A stretch of 64,000 nucleotides of DNA, from assembly GCA_030737875.1 (NCBI GenBank), contig CM060915.1:569206577-569270576 (forward strand). Reading direction: 5' to 3'. Numbering within the stretch: position 1 is the stretch's first letter; each line of letters starts with the position of its first letter. Shown here in pieces: positions 25,563 to 37,370 of the stretch. The translations under genes and the position numbers were made by a program. The notes below the pieces were generated by a model that ran no database searches, was not told the DNA's origin, and worked only from the letters and a program-made list of their open reading frames with translations. This DNA comes from Allium sativum (lineage: Eukaryota > Streptophyta > Magnoliopsida > Asparagales > Amaryllidaceae).

Positions 25563-25820
25563 CATTACCAAATCATGCGACATAAAATGTCATTGCCTAA
25601 TTATACAACATAGTATGTCATCGCCAATTTACACAATATGATATCCATCGCCAAATTATACAATATGGAATGTCATCGCCAAATTACACAATATGATATC
25701 CATCGCCAAATCATATAATATGGTATGTCATCACCAAGTTGCACAATATGATATTCCATCGCCAAATTATAATATGTCATCGCCAAAATATACAACATAA
25801 TATGTCATTGACGAATTATA
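25563..25820. repeat. ~28-bp minisatellite in the Tekay-like solo LTR
   Basis: About nine degenerate units alternate 'tgtcatcgccaaattacaca' with 'atatccatcgccaaattata', suggesting a 56-bp higher-order unit. The array is not seen in this form in the LTRs at 38539 or 46819. Confidence 0.85.
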
Positions 25821-26478
25821 CAACATATGGATCTATTTCAAAGCAATTAACATTTATCATTATATTACATACAACATGATCACAAACATGATAAGAATCA
25901 TGGTCTTAATCATTTCAGTTTTAACAGAAAGGATAGGCATAGATTTACATTAGGCGATGTTCTACATCCAGTTATTTAGTCACAATTCTAATATCGTTTA
26001 GGTCTAAATGATAACTGGACTTACAAAAAGGAGGCTAGTCTTGAGTTCTGGGATCTGTATTCTGAATTTGAATAGCTCTCCTTTGTTGTAGACGTTGAAT
26101 TCTCTTAGTTGAATTAGATTAGATTTGCAATTCCTACTTGCTTTCTAGTTGAATGAAAATGGCAGCTACTCTAGGTTGAGTGTTGACAGCATGACGATCT
26201 TAGGAATATTTTTGTGTGGCTTTAGGGTTTAGATTTAGGTTGCTTGTATAGAAGTTTGATTTAATAGGAGCCGTCAGATTAACCTAGAGCAAATCAATGC
26301 AACTCAAACCTAAGAGAACCAACTAGAATGTGCCACGCAAGCCCTAATGGCACAGCAATTCATCACAGGAGAAAATACGTCAGATTTCAGATCTGACCCG
26401 AGGGGGAGGTCGACCCCCAGGTCGACCTATATGGGGGGAGGTCGACCCCCTGGTTGACCTCCTAGTCGACCTGGCCTT

Positions 26479-26498
26479 GGGCGGGAAATTTCCCGCCC
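26479..26498. promoter_or_regulatory. E2F-like inverted palindrome in solo LTR
   Basis: GGGCGGGAAATTTCCCGCCC is a perfect 20-bp palindrome made of two opposed TTTCCCGCC sites, the canonical E2F consensus. Equivalents lie at 38791-38810 and 47070-47089. Confidence 0.65.
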
Positions 26499-27534
26499 AG
26501 CCCGCTTCTGCTCCTGATTTTGAATTTTCTGAACTTTTTGAGCTGTTTATTTTAAATTCTGAATCTTCTGAAGGTCATAACTCCTTCATACGGATTCCGA
26601 TTTACGCAAACTCGGACTCTATCTCAAGCAGAATTCCGAGACGAGCGTAATGGCGTAACCCGTTTCCCTTAATCCTCACATTTGTAATTATTTATTCTTT
26701 AATTCATTACTTTAATGTTTTACGGAAAATATGGGGTGTTACATATATAATTTCAGTTATATGGATTTCATACATCGTGGGTATGCAACAATAATGATAA
26801 GTAATCAACAAACAGTCCATTCACAACCAGAGTGAAATTTACAACCGTGTGAGCAGTAAAATAAATAAATAATGCTCATCACAGACTGTCAATTCATCGA
26901 TTGACATATAATTAACTTCAGGGGAGATGTGAATAAATTATCATCCCCAGACCCGTGTGGGGTTTTCAAACAACAACAGTTTATCTAAATAAATAATTGG
27001 TTAACAAATTAAACCAACTCTAATTCGATTTGAATTATTTTCTAATTAGACAATTTTCACTAAAAATGAATATTCATAATTTAGTTCCAACCACTACATT
27101 AACATCAACATTATTTTTAATATGTTAATCATCACAACATCACGAACAATCACACAATACAGTCAATTTAAATCGTCCATGGTTTGTGGACGAGAAAAGG
27201 GATCTAACAGGCACTATATACAGTTTATAGTGATTAAACTGATTAAAATCTACACTAGGAATTTAATATATTTTTCAGTTATGAAAATAAATAAATAACT
27301 ATGTAGAAATTTTAGTGAAGAGTTCTCACCTTGACTTTGCTCCAGTACGCGGAGTTCTTTACCGTGATCTCAATGCAATCTGTTTCACACAGTTTGTATT
27401 AAAATCATATTTTAATGTTGTTCATATATATATGGTAAAAATCATATTTTTATTTACGTTATGTTTATATAAAAATCATATTTTTAGATTGCTATTTCCA
27501 TTTTAAAACAATACGATTTTATTTTCCAAAACAC

Positions 27535-28035
27535 TGCTAATTTTACTTTGAAAACAATGCGAATTTTATTTTGAAATCAATGCGAATTTTGTTTTGAAAA
27601 CAATGTGAATTTTCTTTTGGAAGCGATGAAATTTTATATTTTATAAACGATGTCATTTCATATTCTATAAACAATGTTGTTTTTAATATTATATAAACAA
27701 TGTTTTTTTTAATAAAAACGATGTTCTTTTTGATTCACTAAACGATGTTAATTTATATTCACAAAACAGTGTCCTTTTATATTTAAAAACAAGGCGAGCT
27801 TTATATTAAAACAATGCGATCTTTGTATGCAAAACAAGACGATCTTTATATTTAAAACAAAGTGATCTTGGTGTTCAAAACAAGGCAATCTTTATATTTA
27901 AAACAAATCATGTTTGTATTTTAAAATAATCTATGCATTTTATTTTTAAAACAATCCTTGTTTGTATTTTTAAATCAATCCTTGTTTGCGTTTTTAAATC
28001 AATCCTTATTTGTGTTTTTAAATCAATCCTTGTTT
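27535..28035. repeat. Degenerate 22-25-bp minisatellite in GL solo LTR
   Basis: Repeats of 'caatgcgaattttattttga' drift into 'aaacaaggcgatctttatat' and end as 'aatcaatccttgtttgtgtt'. The array occupies the position of the 23-bp array at 10181-10330. Confidence 0.8.
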
Positions 28036-29398
28036 GTGTTTACATGGTATAAATGTTAAAAGAGAACTTTCATCTTCCTCTTTTTGTACAGGCCAAATAC
28101 AGAACCGTCCAACCCATTATCACGACAGAAAAACCAAATATTGCATCCTCCTTGAGCCGCTTGACGATAATCAGACCCCCTACATCGGGCGCCGCAGCTC
28201 CACCACCATCCACCTTGAACACCATCACACTCGACGTCCCCCCAGCCCTCAAAACACAGCTCGAACGAACCAACTTTGAACCCAATTTTGACCATATCTG
28301 AACCCCATTGATGATCGTGACTGTTCATCCTTTAGAGCTTGTTGAGCTCTTCTTATTTGTTGATGAAGATTTCGTGAGACATGGGACGGATTAGAAGAAT
28401 TTTTGATGGGAAAATTGGAGCATTGCTGCCATTAAATGGGAGAATGGCTGCTGTGTATATCTGAATAGGGTTTAGCGTATTGTGACCGTATATATATATA
28501 GTATATTATATATTATTTAATTTATTTAATTCCAATTATTATTTGTTTATCACTGTTAACTCCAAATCAAACACAACAAGTGTCGCCCCTAGCTAAATAC
28601 CCCCGTTCCGAACACAATGGAACATGTTTCGTAATCGAGTTCGGTTGTTACGATAGGTTTTTCTTAAAAATTAAAATACAAATCAATGTATATTTAATTT
28701 AAATATACATTTTAAATTACCGGGGTCACATACTAACTCTAAAATTCCAGAAAAATTATATCTGGCTTTGTTTTGACGATACGGTCCTAACAAAACTAAT
28801 TTCGTCGAATTTGAAGACCGCTTGAAAAATGGCTATTTTCTGGTTGATCGAAATTGACTAAATTTGAAAAAACATGTTTTCTTTTGTCATGCTCACATAT
28901 TAATTTCAAAAATTGTGAAAATTGGAATCTAGCAATAATTCGACATTCTGGGTCCAACAAAAGTGGTTTCGCGAAAACGGAGGTCGTTTGCAAAATGACA
29001 ATTTTTAAGGGCTATTTACTATATTAAAATATATATAAATTCTAGAGCGAATATTCTGAATTTTAAACTGGACATAACTTTTAATTTATAAAATAAAATT
29101 TTAGTTTCTTACATTCGATAGAAAGATATAGTTAAACAGATTCATTTATTTCTTATTTCGCCCAATTCTGCTTTAAAATGAATTCTGTATACTCAATTGA
29201 AATTAGAAATCGAATTTTCAAACTACCGCACCATTTCAGGCTTGTTTTATAATTAAAATAAATTTATATGTTTTAACTTCGTTTTAAATAAATTTTTAGT
29301 CGTTTTTATTTAAAATAAATTATTTTAAATATTCAAAATTCCATAAAATTAGCTAAAATAAAATTTTTAAATTGGTTTTGATTTTCCGGGTTGTTACA

Positions 29399-29403
29399 CC
29401 CTA
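29399..29403. repeat. Target site duplication CCCTA (right)
   Basis: Matches 19482-19486. Confidence 0.95.
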
Positions 29404-29865
29404 GGTAGGCCCCCGACCCAGCTTCATCCCTTCTTGCCAATTTGAATTGTTGTGCACCTATCCAACTTACTATGTTCCATTTGCATCGATCCTATCTGGA
29501 GTTAGAGCTAAATGGTGAAGTCTTGTCAATCCGAGCTCATGCCAATCTAGATCCTTGGGTTTTTGAAATTGAAGTACATCAGATCTTATACCAATTTGAA
29601 TCCCACCCATGTTTGTTTCCACACTTAATCAATTTCATTATTTCATTCAAGCGAATATGTTAAACTGTAATTCAAATCCTTGTATGTGATCAAATCCAAG
29701 CCAATTAATCATCCATTCAGGCACTCTGCTATGATGACTAAGCAATCCATATCAAATCCAATATGTGACAACCTTGCAAACAGGCGATTTAATACTTCCC
29801 CTTAAAATATATCTTGCTGTAAAAAGATGCTTTATATTATCATAATTAAGAAGTCCATATTTATT
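29404..29865. other. Unassigned host sequence
   Basis: Between the GL solo LTR and the Athila-like element. Repeated 'caaatcca' and 'gaatccc' phrases suggest a decayed repeat similar in style to 53140-53400. No gene is recognised. Confidence 0.4.
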
Positions 29866-30850
29866 TGACACTTTTCTGTGAATTAGAAAAGTGCTAATTA
29901 TGTAATAATAACTGCAAGCGCAAAGGTGTGTGGTATACAGGTCGAACACAGGGAGGGAAGTTAAATTTTATTATTTATATATTTCGTGGCGAGTTAGAAG
30001 AATTTTGGAGGATTTGATTGAAAACAGTAAAAATTGAAATTGCAATATGATTCAGAACAAATCTAACTAAACCGACGACCAAATAACAATTATCAATTGA
30101 AACAAATTAAAGTGCAATTAAGTTCACTATAGATTTGAATCTATAATAAATTCAATGATATAAAAATAAACATAATACTAAAATAAAAATTGCAGAAAGG
30201 AATTAAACAAACAAAAACAAAACTTAGAATTACCATTGATTCTAATCAAATGGTCAATCGCTAATAAAATAAATAAATTGCAAAGACAACTTATGCTCTA
30301 CCAAATCTAATTGTATAGACCGCACAAGTTGCTTGGAAATAGAAAAAAGCAAAAATAAAAGAAGAGCATTATTAATGGAGAAGAAGTTACAGAAAAAATG
30401 AACAGATCTTTACATTGAATACAACGGGTATTTATAGGGGATGTAGTCTGCTATCTTTGAGAATAATTGGGCCAGGAATGAATCTCTTGAAATAATCTAT
30501 TTTCAAATAAAAGAGATATGAAGATAGACTTAAGGCATTTCATGCAGATTTCCTCTTTCTGCTGAGTGATATGTGGCAAATTGATTGGCATTTCCTTGGC
30601 AATAATTCAATCAAATCTTCTTCTACATGGAAGTTGAAAACGAATTATTTGATTGAATAAAAGAGACATTTATTGAAATAGTGTTGATATAGGAAAGTAG
30701 CCTTTTTTCTTATCAATTGGTCTTTAATTGAATAAAAGAGACATTTATTGAACCTGTGCAAACACACGAAAAAGTATCCAAAGTAATATTTATTTATTTA
30801 CAAAAGATAAGATATAAAAGCATAAAATAAACACATTTCTATAATAATCA
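29866..30850 (-). repeat. Athila-like 3' LTR (985 bp)
   Basis: Uninterrupted LTR copy. It contains a minus-strand TATA box (30429-30437) and a small internal duplication of 'gaataaaagagacattta' at about 30657 and 30730. Confidence 0.9.
30429..30437 (-). promoter_or_regulatory. TATA box CTATAAATA in Athila-like LTR
   Basis: The minus strand reads CTATAAATACCCG. The same sequence is kept at 52458-52466 in the other LTR. Confidence 0.65.
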
Positions 30851-30867
30851 AATGCCCCCACACTTAT
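30851..30867 (-). other. Polypurine tract of Athila-like element
   Basis: The minus strand reads TAAGTGTGGGGGCATTT directly before the LTR and is preceded by CGAGGACGAGTAAA, a combination typical of Athila/Tat elements. Confidence 0.85.
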
Positions 30868-32473
30868 CATTTACTCGTCCTCGAGTAAAAAAAATGAAAA
30901 GCTAAACTAGATATAGGTCACATTTTCGTAGGAAACACGATTGCATTGAGCGTATGCAACAAGTCGTTAAACCTCTAGGTGTCCCTAGTAGGACGAGTGG
31001 TGTCTCATGAGGGTTTTCAGTGAATACTACCCACAAAATCCAAATGCAGTATGGTGTTGTTATAATTCAACTACATGAATTCAATGGAGATATGCAAATG
31101 AAGATAAAAAAAATGAAAACATGATTTGTTTCAGAAAAGTGGTACAACAAATTAAGTTAACAATTTCTAGTCAGTTATTGTATTTTGGATACCTCAACTT
31201 GTCCTAAATTTTCAACACAATTCAAGTTTTCAATGTTAAGCTCTAGTTTGGCCAGTTGGTTCGGTTGATAACATAGTGCAGCCATGAAATAAATTCTTAG
31301 TTTGCTTGTCACTGTTATAAAGTGGTGCTATTATTTCTTCATGTATGGCTAGTCGAATCAATAAGGTCAAGAAGTGTATGGGCATCATTGCTTGTTCTCT
31401 ATCTTTATAAAAATTAAAATTTACAAATAATTACATATACCTAACTTAAAAGACCAAGATATACCACCCATGCACTGCCTCGCAGACTAACAGAGAGTTG
31501 GAAAAGAGCTTGGCGGATTATGCAGACCGACATTGACTTTGTCAACAACATGTTAGTAATCCTTAGTTGTCCAACTCATAAAATGAGATCATGGTATACA
31601 GAAGCTGACTCTGTCAATAAGACATCGGAAAGAGCTTGGCGGGTTTGCACACCAACGCTAGATTTACAAGCAATGTTAGATACCCTTGGATTACTTTTAT
31701 GATTATTGAATATACGAAGAAGAAAGAGTTATGCGAATTCATCTTAACACAACTTAGTTTTAAAGATTCGAAAAGCCAGTACAAGTATTTTAAGCCCTCC
31801 ACTCATTAAACAAAGACTACAATTTAGAATAGACTTCATGGCCATCACCTAAGAATCTCCCTAAGTTACACTATTATCGCTTGTAATTCAACTTTTCATT
31901 ATATTTCTTATTCGATCTTAGTTGAGAGAAAAACATACTATCAACTAACTAACAATTGTTAACTTATTTTGTTGTATCAATCTAAAATGAGTCATATTTC
32001 AAAAAAAAATTAAAAAAAATTGGCATGTTACTATGACTTAAAATGCATGATGCCCTTATCTAAATGCATAAAAAATGGAAGTAAAAATAAAAAATGAATG
32101 CAATGCAGGCACTCCCCCCGCCGCACGCACTAGAACTAAAAAGTGTCCATACTATAAACACATTTCCTAAATGTGAAAGATAGAACCAAAAGATGGATTA
32201 AATGCAAAATGATTTGTAAAATGAAATGCGGTTTAACAACTATATGCATGTGTCATATGCAAAATGAAATCCATGAAGATAATGATTGTTATGTGAAAAA
32301 TGAGATTTCCTTTTCCCCCCGCACTTGCTTCTATCGAAAATGATGAATGATGATTTCATATCAGACTTGTGAGGTACAACAGGCATGTCAATGAATTCTG
32401 AAATCAAAATCATTCCCATGAAAATTTTAACATGCCAAGGATTTATACCATTCAACTGAAGATTATCAAAATC
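30868..32473 (-). other. Non-coding 3' part of Athila-like element
   Basis: No reverse transcriptase or integrase remnant is visible where pol should be. A direct duplication of about 126 bp (units starting near 31500 and 31626, both with 'aagagcttggcgg') lies inside it. The pol loss was clean rather than gradual, as no fragment of it remains. Confidence 0.7.
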
Positions 32474-33110
32474 TCATAAACTTGAGTCTTTAACAATAAT
32501 TTCATTAGATTGTATGGAATTAAGATTATCTTCGAGACATTCCCCTAATTCGTCATGTAAAAATTTAATCTCGTCCTCAAATAGCTCTTCAAAAGACATA
32601 ACAGATACGTTTATTGAGGAAAGTGAAGTTTTGTGAGAAGATAAATCGAACATGTCATCTATAATTGTTCCTATTATGTCGACTTCTCCTATTTCGAACT
32701 CTTTGGGTTGATGAAAAATATTCAATTTAATGGTTACGTTCCCAAACGATAGTATAAGTTGGCCACTCCTACAATTTATGATAGCATTCTGAGTGGCTAA
32801 GAAAAGACGACCCAAAATCGATGGAATTTGACCATCAGGATTTGAAGCAGGCTCGGTTTCAAGAACAATGAAGTCGGCAGGGAAATAAAATTGCTCGATT
32901 TGAATCAAAACATCTTCAATTACAACCAATGGTTTTTTAGTAGAATGACTAACCAGTTGAATTGTGATGTTCGTGGGTTTCAGTTGCCCTAGTCCAAGTT
33001 GAGGATAAACAGTGTAGGGAAGAAGATTAACACTTGCACCAAGATCAAGTAGGGCATGACTAATGTGAGTATTTCCTATTTTATAATCGATTGTTGGGGC
33101 AACCGGGGTC
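32474..33110 (-). CDS. Athila-type aspartic protease region
   Basis: The open frame runs on the minus strand from upstream of the track start (which is only an alternative TTG at 32929) and ends at 32474. Visible protease landmarks are the catalytic DLGASVNLLPY around 33044-33014, the flap region, and the second conserved block ILGRLFLATQNAIINC near 32830-32780. DLGAS rather than DSGAS is normal for Athila proteases. In the family the protease processes the Gag-Pol polyprotein. The frame continues past the protease core for some 60 residues rich in D, E and I, then stops without any reverse transcriptase. It is a relic of a gag-pro ORF in a different frame from the gag pieces upstream, so it is unlikely to be made as a fusion now. 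Confidence 0.8.
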
Positions 33111-33290
33111 TTTATACTTGACTGGTGAAGGATTCGAGAAAATAGAGCTAGTATTCGCAGTCAAAAAGGCAGTTTTAGGAATATTATGGCTTGTTTTCGG
33201 GTACATAACTTTTTGAGATACTTGGCATACTGTGGATTTTTTTCGATGGTGTCTAAGAGTGGAATATCGATACAAACTTTTTTGAAGATT

Positions 33291-33900
33291 TCAAGAATTT
33301 TTTTCGAAATTCGCATCCTTCTTCTTATTGTTAAGTCTGTGAGGATATGGAGCTACTGGTTTATAGACTCTATCATTTATTTGGTCATTCAAAGAAGAAG
33401 GTATCGATAAGGGAAGTGAAAAAGGTAAAGGTATATAAGAGGAGATGTTGAAATTTCCAATATTAGAGGAAGAGTTATTACCGGGATTGCTGACTTTAGA
33501 AGAAGAGATGTTGGGAACGCCAACATTCGAAGAAGATGGGGATTTTGAAGGTTCAGAAGAATTGGCGGTTTCCGTCGAAAGAGTGTCAAGCTTTTCAATT
33601 AGGATCGAAATCGAATGTTTGTCGGAATTGCCAACATTATTGTCAGTCGTTTTTTGGGACCTAAGGGTGATGACCAAGTTAACCGAATTATTTATGTCCT
33701 CACAAGAATCCACAATACGAGAATTATATTTTTGATTCACCTCAAGTTGACTAGGCAGTTTTCCTTTTTTGTTACTTTTCATTAGTTCCTTCATCATATT
33801 CATCATTTGTTCGAGTTTAGCATCTTGATCATTTATTTGTTTCTCCAATCGAACAATTTCTTGAGAAGATTGAGAAGATGAAGGAGATTGAAAGTTAGAG
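33291..33900 (-). pseudogene. Athila-type gag, C-terminal part
   Basis: The minus-strand frame begins near 33900 and is open to 33291. It opens with a short coiled-coil stretch (KQINDQDAKLEQMMNMMKEL) followed by GKLPSQ and LVITLRSQK, which correspond to the conserved GKFPSQ...ITLRSGK segment of Athila Gag. After that it is Ser/Asn/Pro-rich low-complexity sequence. It is out of frame with the Gag domain at 34328-34855 and with the protease, so the coding unit is broken by at least two frameshifts. Confidence 0.75.
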
Positions 33901-34327
33901 TGCCTGTATGGTTGATTCGAAGGCTTGGTTGAGGTGGAACTTGAGAAGTTTGAGGATTGGAAATTGGAACTTGGTAATTCGAATTCTGTATCATGTGAGA
34001 TGGATTCGCAACACTATTAGGATTAGACCACCAGAAATTTGAATGATTTCTCTAACTAGGTTTATATGTGGATGCGTAAGGACCATTTTTAGCTATGGCA
34101 CTGACTTGGTCTTAAGGGTAATACTAGGGTTGTCCTTCTATGATTTAAGGAGTTTGAGTTTCTATGGGAAACTGAATTGGATCCACGACATGCACTCCTC
34201 TAATAGAAATACGAATGGGAACATGAATTGACTCCCATTGCATGTCCATTTAAGAATAATCCTCTAAGAATTCCCAAGTTTAATCGGTTGTTTTAGACAT
34301 AAATTCTCCTCCACACATTGATTCTAG

Positions 34328-34855
34328 TTATGTTCGAGTTTGATAGTTTAGCCCTTCATATGCAATTTGAGATAAGTGATGTTTGGGAATTGCATGATGA
34401 GGAGAACTATATAATAATTGGTTGAATCTCTCAAAGTATTTTGAAAACATTTCCCCCTCGTTTTGAGAAAATTGATTTACTTCAGTTCGGATCTTTAGAG
34501 TTTTATGGAAAGGGAAAATTTTCTTCATGAATACAGTGACAAATTCATCCCAACTTCTTATGGAATGTTTTAGAAGAAAATTTAGCCATCGTTTAGTGCT
34601 TTCAAGTAGTGTGAATGAAATCAGCCTTAGCTGGATTGATTCATGAGATAATTGTTGCATTCTAGTTGTGGATGAATATAATTCAAATTCACTTATAAAT
34701 TCGTAAGCATATTCAGAACTAGTAAATTTTGGAACCCCCTGAATAAAAGAATGTTTAAACTCAAAAGTTCCTTTAACTAGTGGGAACAGAATGAAAGAAG
34801 GTTGAATAGTCCTAGTTAGGTAACATCGATCTCGAAGTGATAAGGGTCTATCCAT
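34328..34855 (-). pseudogene. Athila-type gag, Retrotrans_gag domain
   Basis: The 175-codon frame matches the conserved Gag capsid-like domain (Retrotrans_gag family). Landmarks in order are FIQGVPKF near residue 37, IQLRLISFTL near residue 73, the helix STKRWLNFLL, WDEFVTVFMKKIFP, and the motif SKYFERFNQLL ahead of a PHH. In the family this protein forms the virus-like particle that packages the RNA. The frame starts with an ATG at 34855 and stops at 34328 before the C-terminal part, whose frame differs. It is probably a dead copy. Confidence 0.85.
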
Positions 34856-37080
34856 TTCTAGGTTGATATTTTAAAAGTTTTGATTAATTCGATTTTGATC
34901 CATCTCGTTTGGAAAGTTTTGGTTTATCTAGAACCCCTAGGAGAATTATGGTAGCCAACAATTTTTTCACTCATCGTAGTTGAATATAGAAAATCCAAAA
35001 CTTATCGTTGACACGAGTAGCTTTTATTACAAAATAAGTAACATAATCAATTATATCTTATTAGTTGATAATCTCGATTAGAAGGGGAAGAGGGTCTTAT
35101 GGTCATTCACATATAGTATGAATACTAAGGGATACGACCAATTTTTATGGGTAGTATGCAACCTCTTTTGCTAAAAGTTCGATAAATTACTAATATATAT
35201 CCGCAATCAAACTCTTGAGAGAATCAATTTCATCAAATACACTACAATAGATTATTATTTTTCAAATCAAATCAAGTTTTATAATTAAAAATTGATTAGA
35301 ATAATGACTACAATTATGGAAATTTTAGCCAACCACAACGATCAGATAGTAATAACTGCAGAAATAAAAAATTTGTACAAGCAAGCCGTTGCCGCTGCAA
35401 ATGATTTTTACAAGCAATTTATACTTTTTTTTAAGCAGCTGCATAACCTGTATAGTTAGAAATTTTTTACCGTGAGGTATGGCTGTCCATTTAGAAAAAG
35501 TGAGTAGTGTCAATGATTGAAATCCACTGTTTGCAATTCTTTTGACTTTTGACTGCTTGATTTGTTGCTTGACTTCTTTTTTGCTTTGGTCTTTGTTTGT
35601 GAATGGTTTATTTGTGGAAGAAATAAAATAACAAAAATGGAAAAAAAATAAAAAATAAGTAGAAAGGAAAAAAACTAAACTAATAATTGACTAAATTAAA
35701 AAAAGTATAAAACAAGCAAACTAATTCTACTAAAGAAAGAAAAATAAAGACAAATTAAACCCAAATTAACTATCACTCGACCCTTGCACTTAAAACCAGC
35801 CACTAATTAGAATATCAGAACCCCACAAACGAACGCAATAGAACAAAATAATTCAACCCAAATATAAATCTTTCAGTAGGACCTAAAACAATATAATACC
35901 CCCTTAATAAAAAGGGAAAGTTATTCCCACTTTTCACGCTCAAATAAAACTCCCCCCTTATTTCCTTCTGTTCTCAACCGCAACCTATTTTAAGTCTTCA
36001 ATTTCAGGAAACAAAATGAAAAGCTAAAAATTGGTCTCGAAATAATTGGCGTAAGATTGAATTTTCGGTTTTGGTAGCCGGTACAAATCGGGTTTGTTGC
36101 GGATGCCAGAAGGGTTTGCGTGATTTAAATTGGGTGTAGGGTGTACAGATCTTTGAATTGGATCTTTTAGGTTTAGTGAATTGGTGATTTCGAATTGTAA
36201 TCAGCAGTGCTGGTTTCGAAATTCAAAGTGAGATTTTGCTGGATGGTTTGATGTTGTTTTTCCATTGTTCTAATCGAATTGTGAAGTTTTGTGTATGATT
36301 CGGAGGGGGTTTCTAGGGTTTCAAATTCTAGTATGGTTCTATGATTGTGATTTTGGGTTGCAATTTTCTTGTTTCGGGTATCTAATTTTGATTCACGTGG
36401 TGGAGATGAATTTCAGTTTGAGTACGATGTGTGGCGCGAATCTGGTGAACTGTGATTTGCAGTGGGTATGAACGGTCTATGGAGAAGGTGGTGTAGTTGA
36501 GAGAAGGGGATTGCGGAGGTGGCTTTTGGCTTGAATATATGACGTTGGTATGGTTATGCTTATAATGATCAATAGTTGTTCAGCAATAAAGGTTGTTGGG
36601 TTGAGTTTTGGTGTACGTGGAGTTTAAACTGGGTAGGTGGTAGAAGGTATTGTGTATGGTGTGACTGAAGGTGCAGAATTTCAGGGGTGGATGAAGAAGT
36701 ATATTATCAAAGATAATGGAATTGACAGCAAGGGTATGGACTGGAGATGGTAAGGGGATCGAACGATGAAAGGACGGAGAAAATGATTGGTAGTGAACAA
36801 CAAATTAGAGAAAAAAAGGAATTTTTTTTGAAATTGGAAAGAAAAAAAAGAAATAGTTGGGAAAAGGGGAAACCAAAATGAAAAGAAATTGGAAATAGGA
36901 AAGAAATAAGAAATAAAAAATGGCAAGATTTTTTTCTCTTTTGTTTAGAAGATTGTAGTATCTACGTGTCAATACCAAATCAACTAATCATAAAATTTCT
37001 CCTATATATACAAGAAAACAAAAAGAAAAAAACTAACATGAATCAAAAATTAAATAATAAATAAAATTTAATTAATACCA
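34856..37080 (-). other. Long untranslated leader of Athila-like element
   Basis: About 2.2 kb between the primer site and gag with no supported ORF. A/T-rich tracts and a T-rich block at 36820-36930 (A-rich on the plus strand) stand out. Long leaders are usual in Athila elements. Confidence 0.65.
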
Positions 37081-37096
37081 CCCCAGCAACGACACA
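37081..37096 (-). other. Primer-binding site, tRNA-Asp-like (Athila-like)
   Basis: The minus strand TGTGTCGTTGCTGGGG closely matches the Athila site TGGCGCCGTTGCCGGGG, with about a dozen bases between it and the LTR. Confidence 0.7.
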
Positions 37097-37107
37097 AAAA
37101 ACTTGTT

Positions 37108-37222
37108 TGACACTTTTCTATGAATCAGAAAAATGCAAATTATGTTATAATAACTGCAAGCGTACAGGTGTGTAGCATGCAAGTCGAGCACATGAAGGAA
37201 AGTTAAATTTTATTATTTATAT
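37108..37222 (-). repeat. Athila-like 5' LTR, left piece
   Basis: Matches 29866-29980 and stops exactly at TAT, where the CACTA element begins. It continues at 51996. Confidence 0.9.
37220..37222. repeat. CACTA target site duplication TAT (left)
   Basis: TAT here and at 51993-51995. Joining the flanks with one copy restores the order seen in the uninterrupted LTR at 29975-29985. Confidence 0.9.
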
Positions 37223-37243
37223 CACTACGCCATAGATGGCCTA
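37223..37243 (+). repeat. CACTA left terminal inverted repeat
   Basis: Starts CACTACGCCATAG and is complementary to 51972-51992 except at the third base. Confidence 0.92.
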
Positions 37244-37370
37244 TTGCAACGAAAACCCATGGTGTTGCTAGCTACAATGTTGTCATTGCTATGATGTTTT
37301 TTGTCTATTGCAACGCACGCTTCAATGTGTTAGCATAGATATCAATATGTGTTGCAGTAGCCGCGTGAAT
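37244..37370. repeat. CACTA left subterminal repeats
   Basis: Several TTGCAACG, TGTTGC and TGTTAGC motifs within about 130 bp mirror the TGTTGCC/GGCAACA cluster at the right end. Confidence 0.65.

Larger units (their letters stand above)
23600..26743 (-). mobile_element. Solo LTR of the Tekay/Del-like family, minus orientation
   Basis: Starts TGAAACACCCCACC and ends GGGGTGTTACA. It is the reverse complement of the LTRs at 38539-41709 and 46819-50007, which gives its orientation. It is inserted in the GL solo LTR between 'attaccatat' and 'atataatttcag'. Flanks show CATAT on the left and (CA)TATAT on the right, so a 5-bp CATAT duplication is likely, with the exact right edge ambiguous by two bases. 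It has diverged considerably from the other two copies. Confidence 0.9.
19487..29398 (-). mobile_element. GL solo LTR interrupted by another solo LTR
   Basis: Begins TGAAACGACCC and ends GGGTTGTTACA, in the same orientation as the complete GL element and alignable with it block by block, but clearly more diverged. Perfect CCCTA duplications flank it, and no second LTR or primer site is present, so it is a solo LTR formed by LTR-LTR recombination. Removing the nested 3.1-kb LTR leaves about 6.76 kb, longer than the young GL LTRs because of minisatellite growth at 22880-23560 and 27535-28035. A direct repeat near 19560-19680 duplicates the 'agaacatttcattgtttattacaac' zone. Confidence 0.92.

Noticed and set aside
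28056..28328. Trp/Gly-rich ORF on the minus strand of the GL solo LTR
   Set aside because: Position matches the GL leader-like segment, but sequence and frame are unrelated to those of the young LTR.
33044..33058. Protease motif DLGAS read as a mutated DSGAS
   Set aside because: Athila-type proteases normally have DLGAS, so this is not evidence of inactivation.
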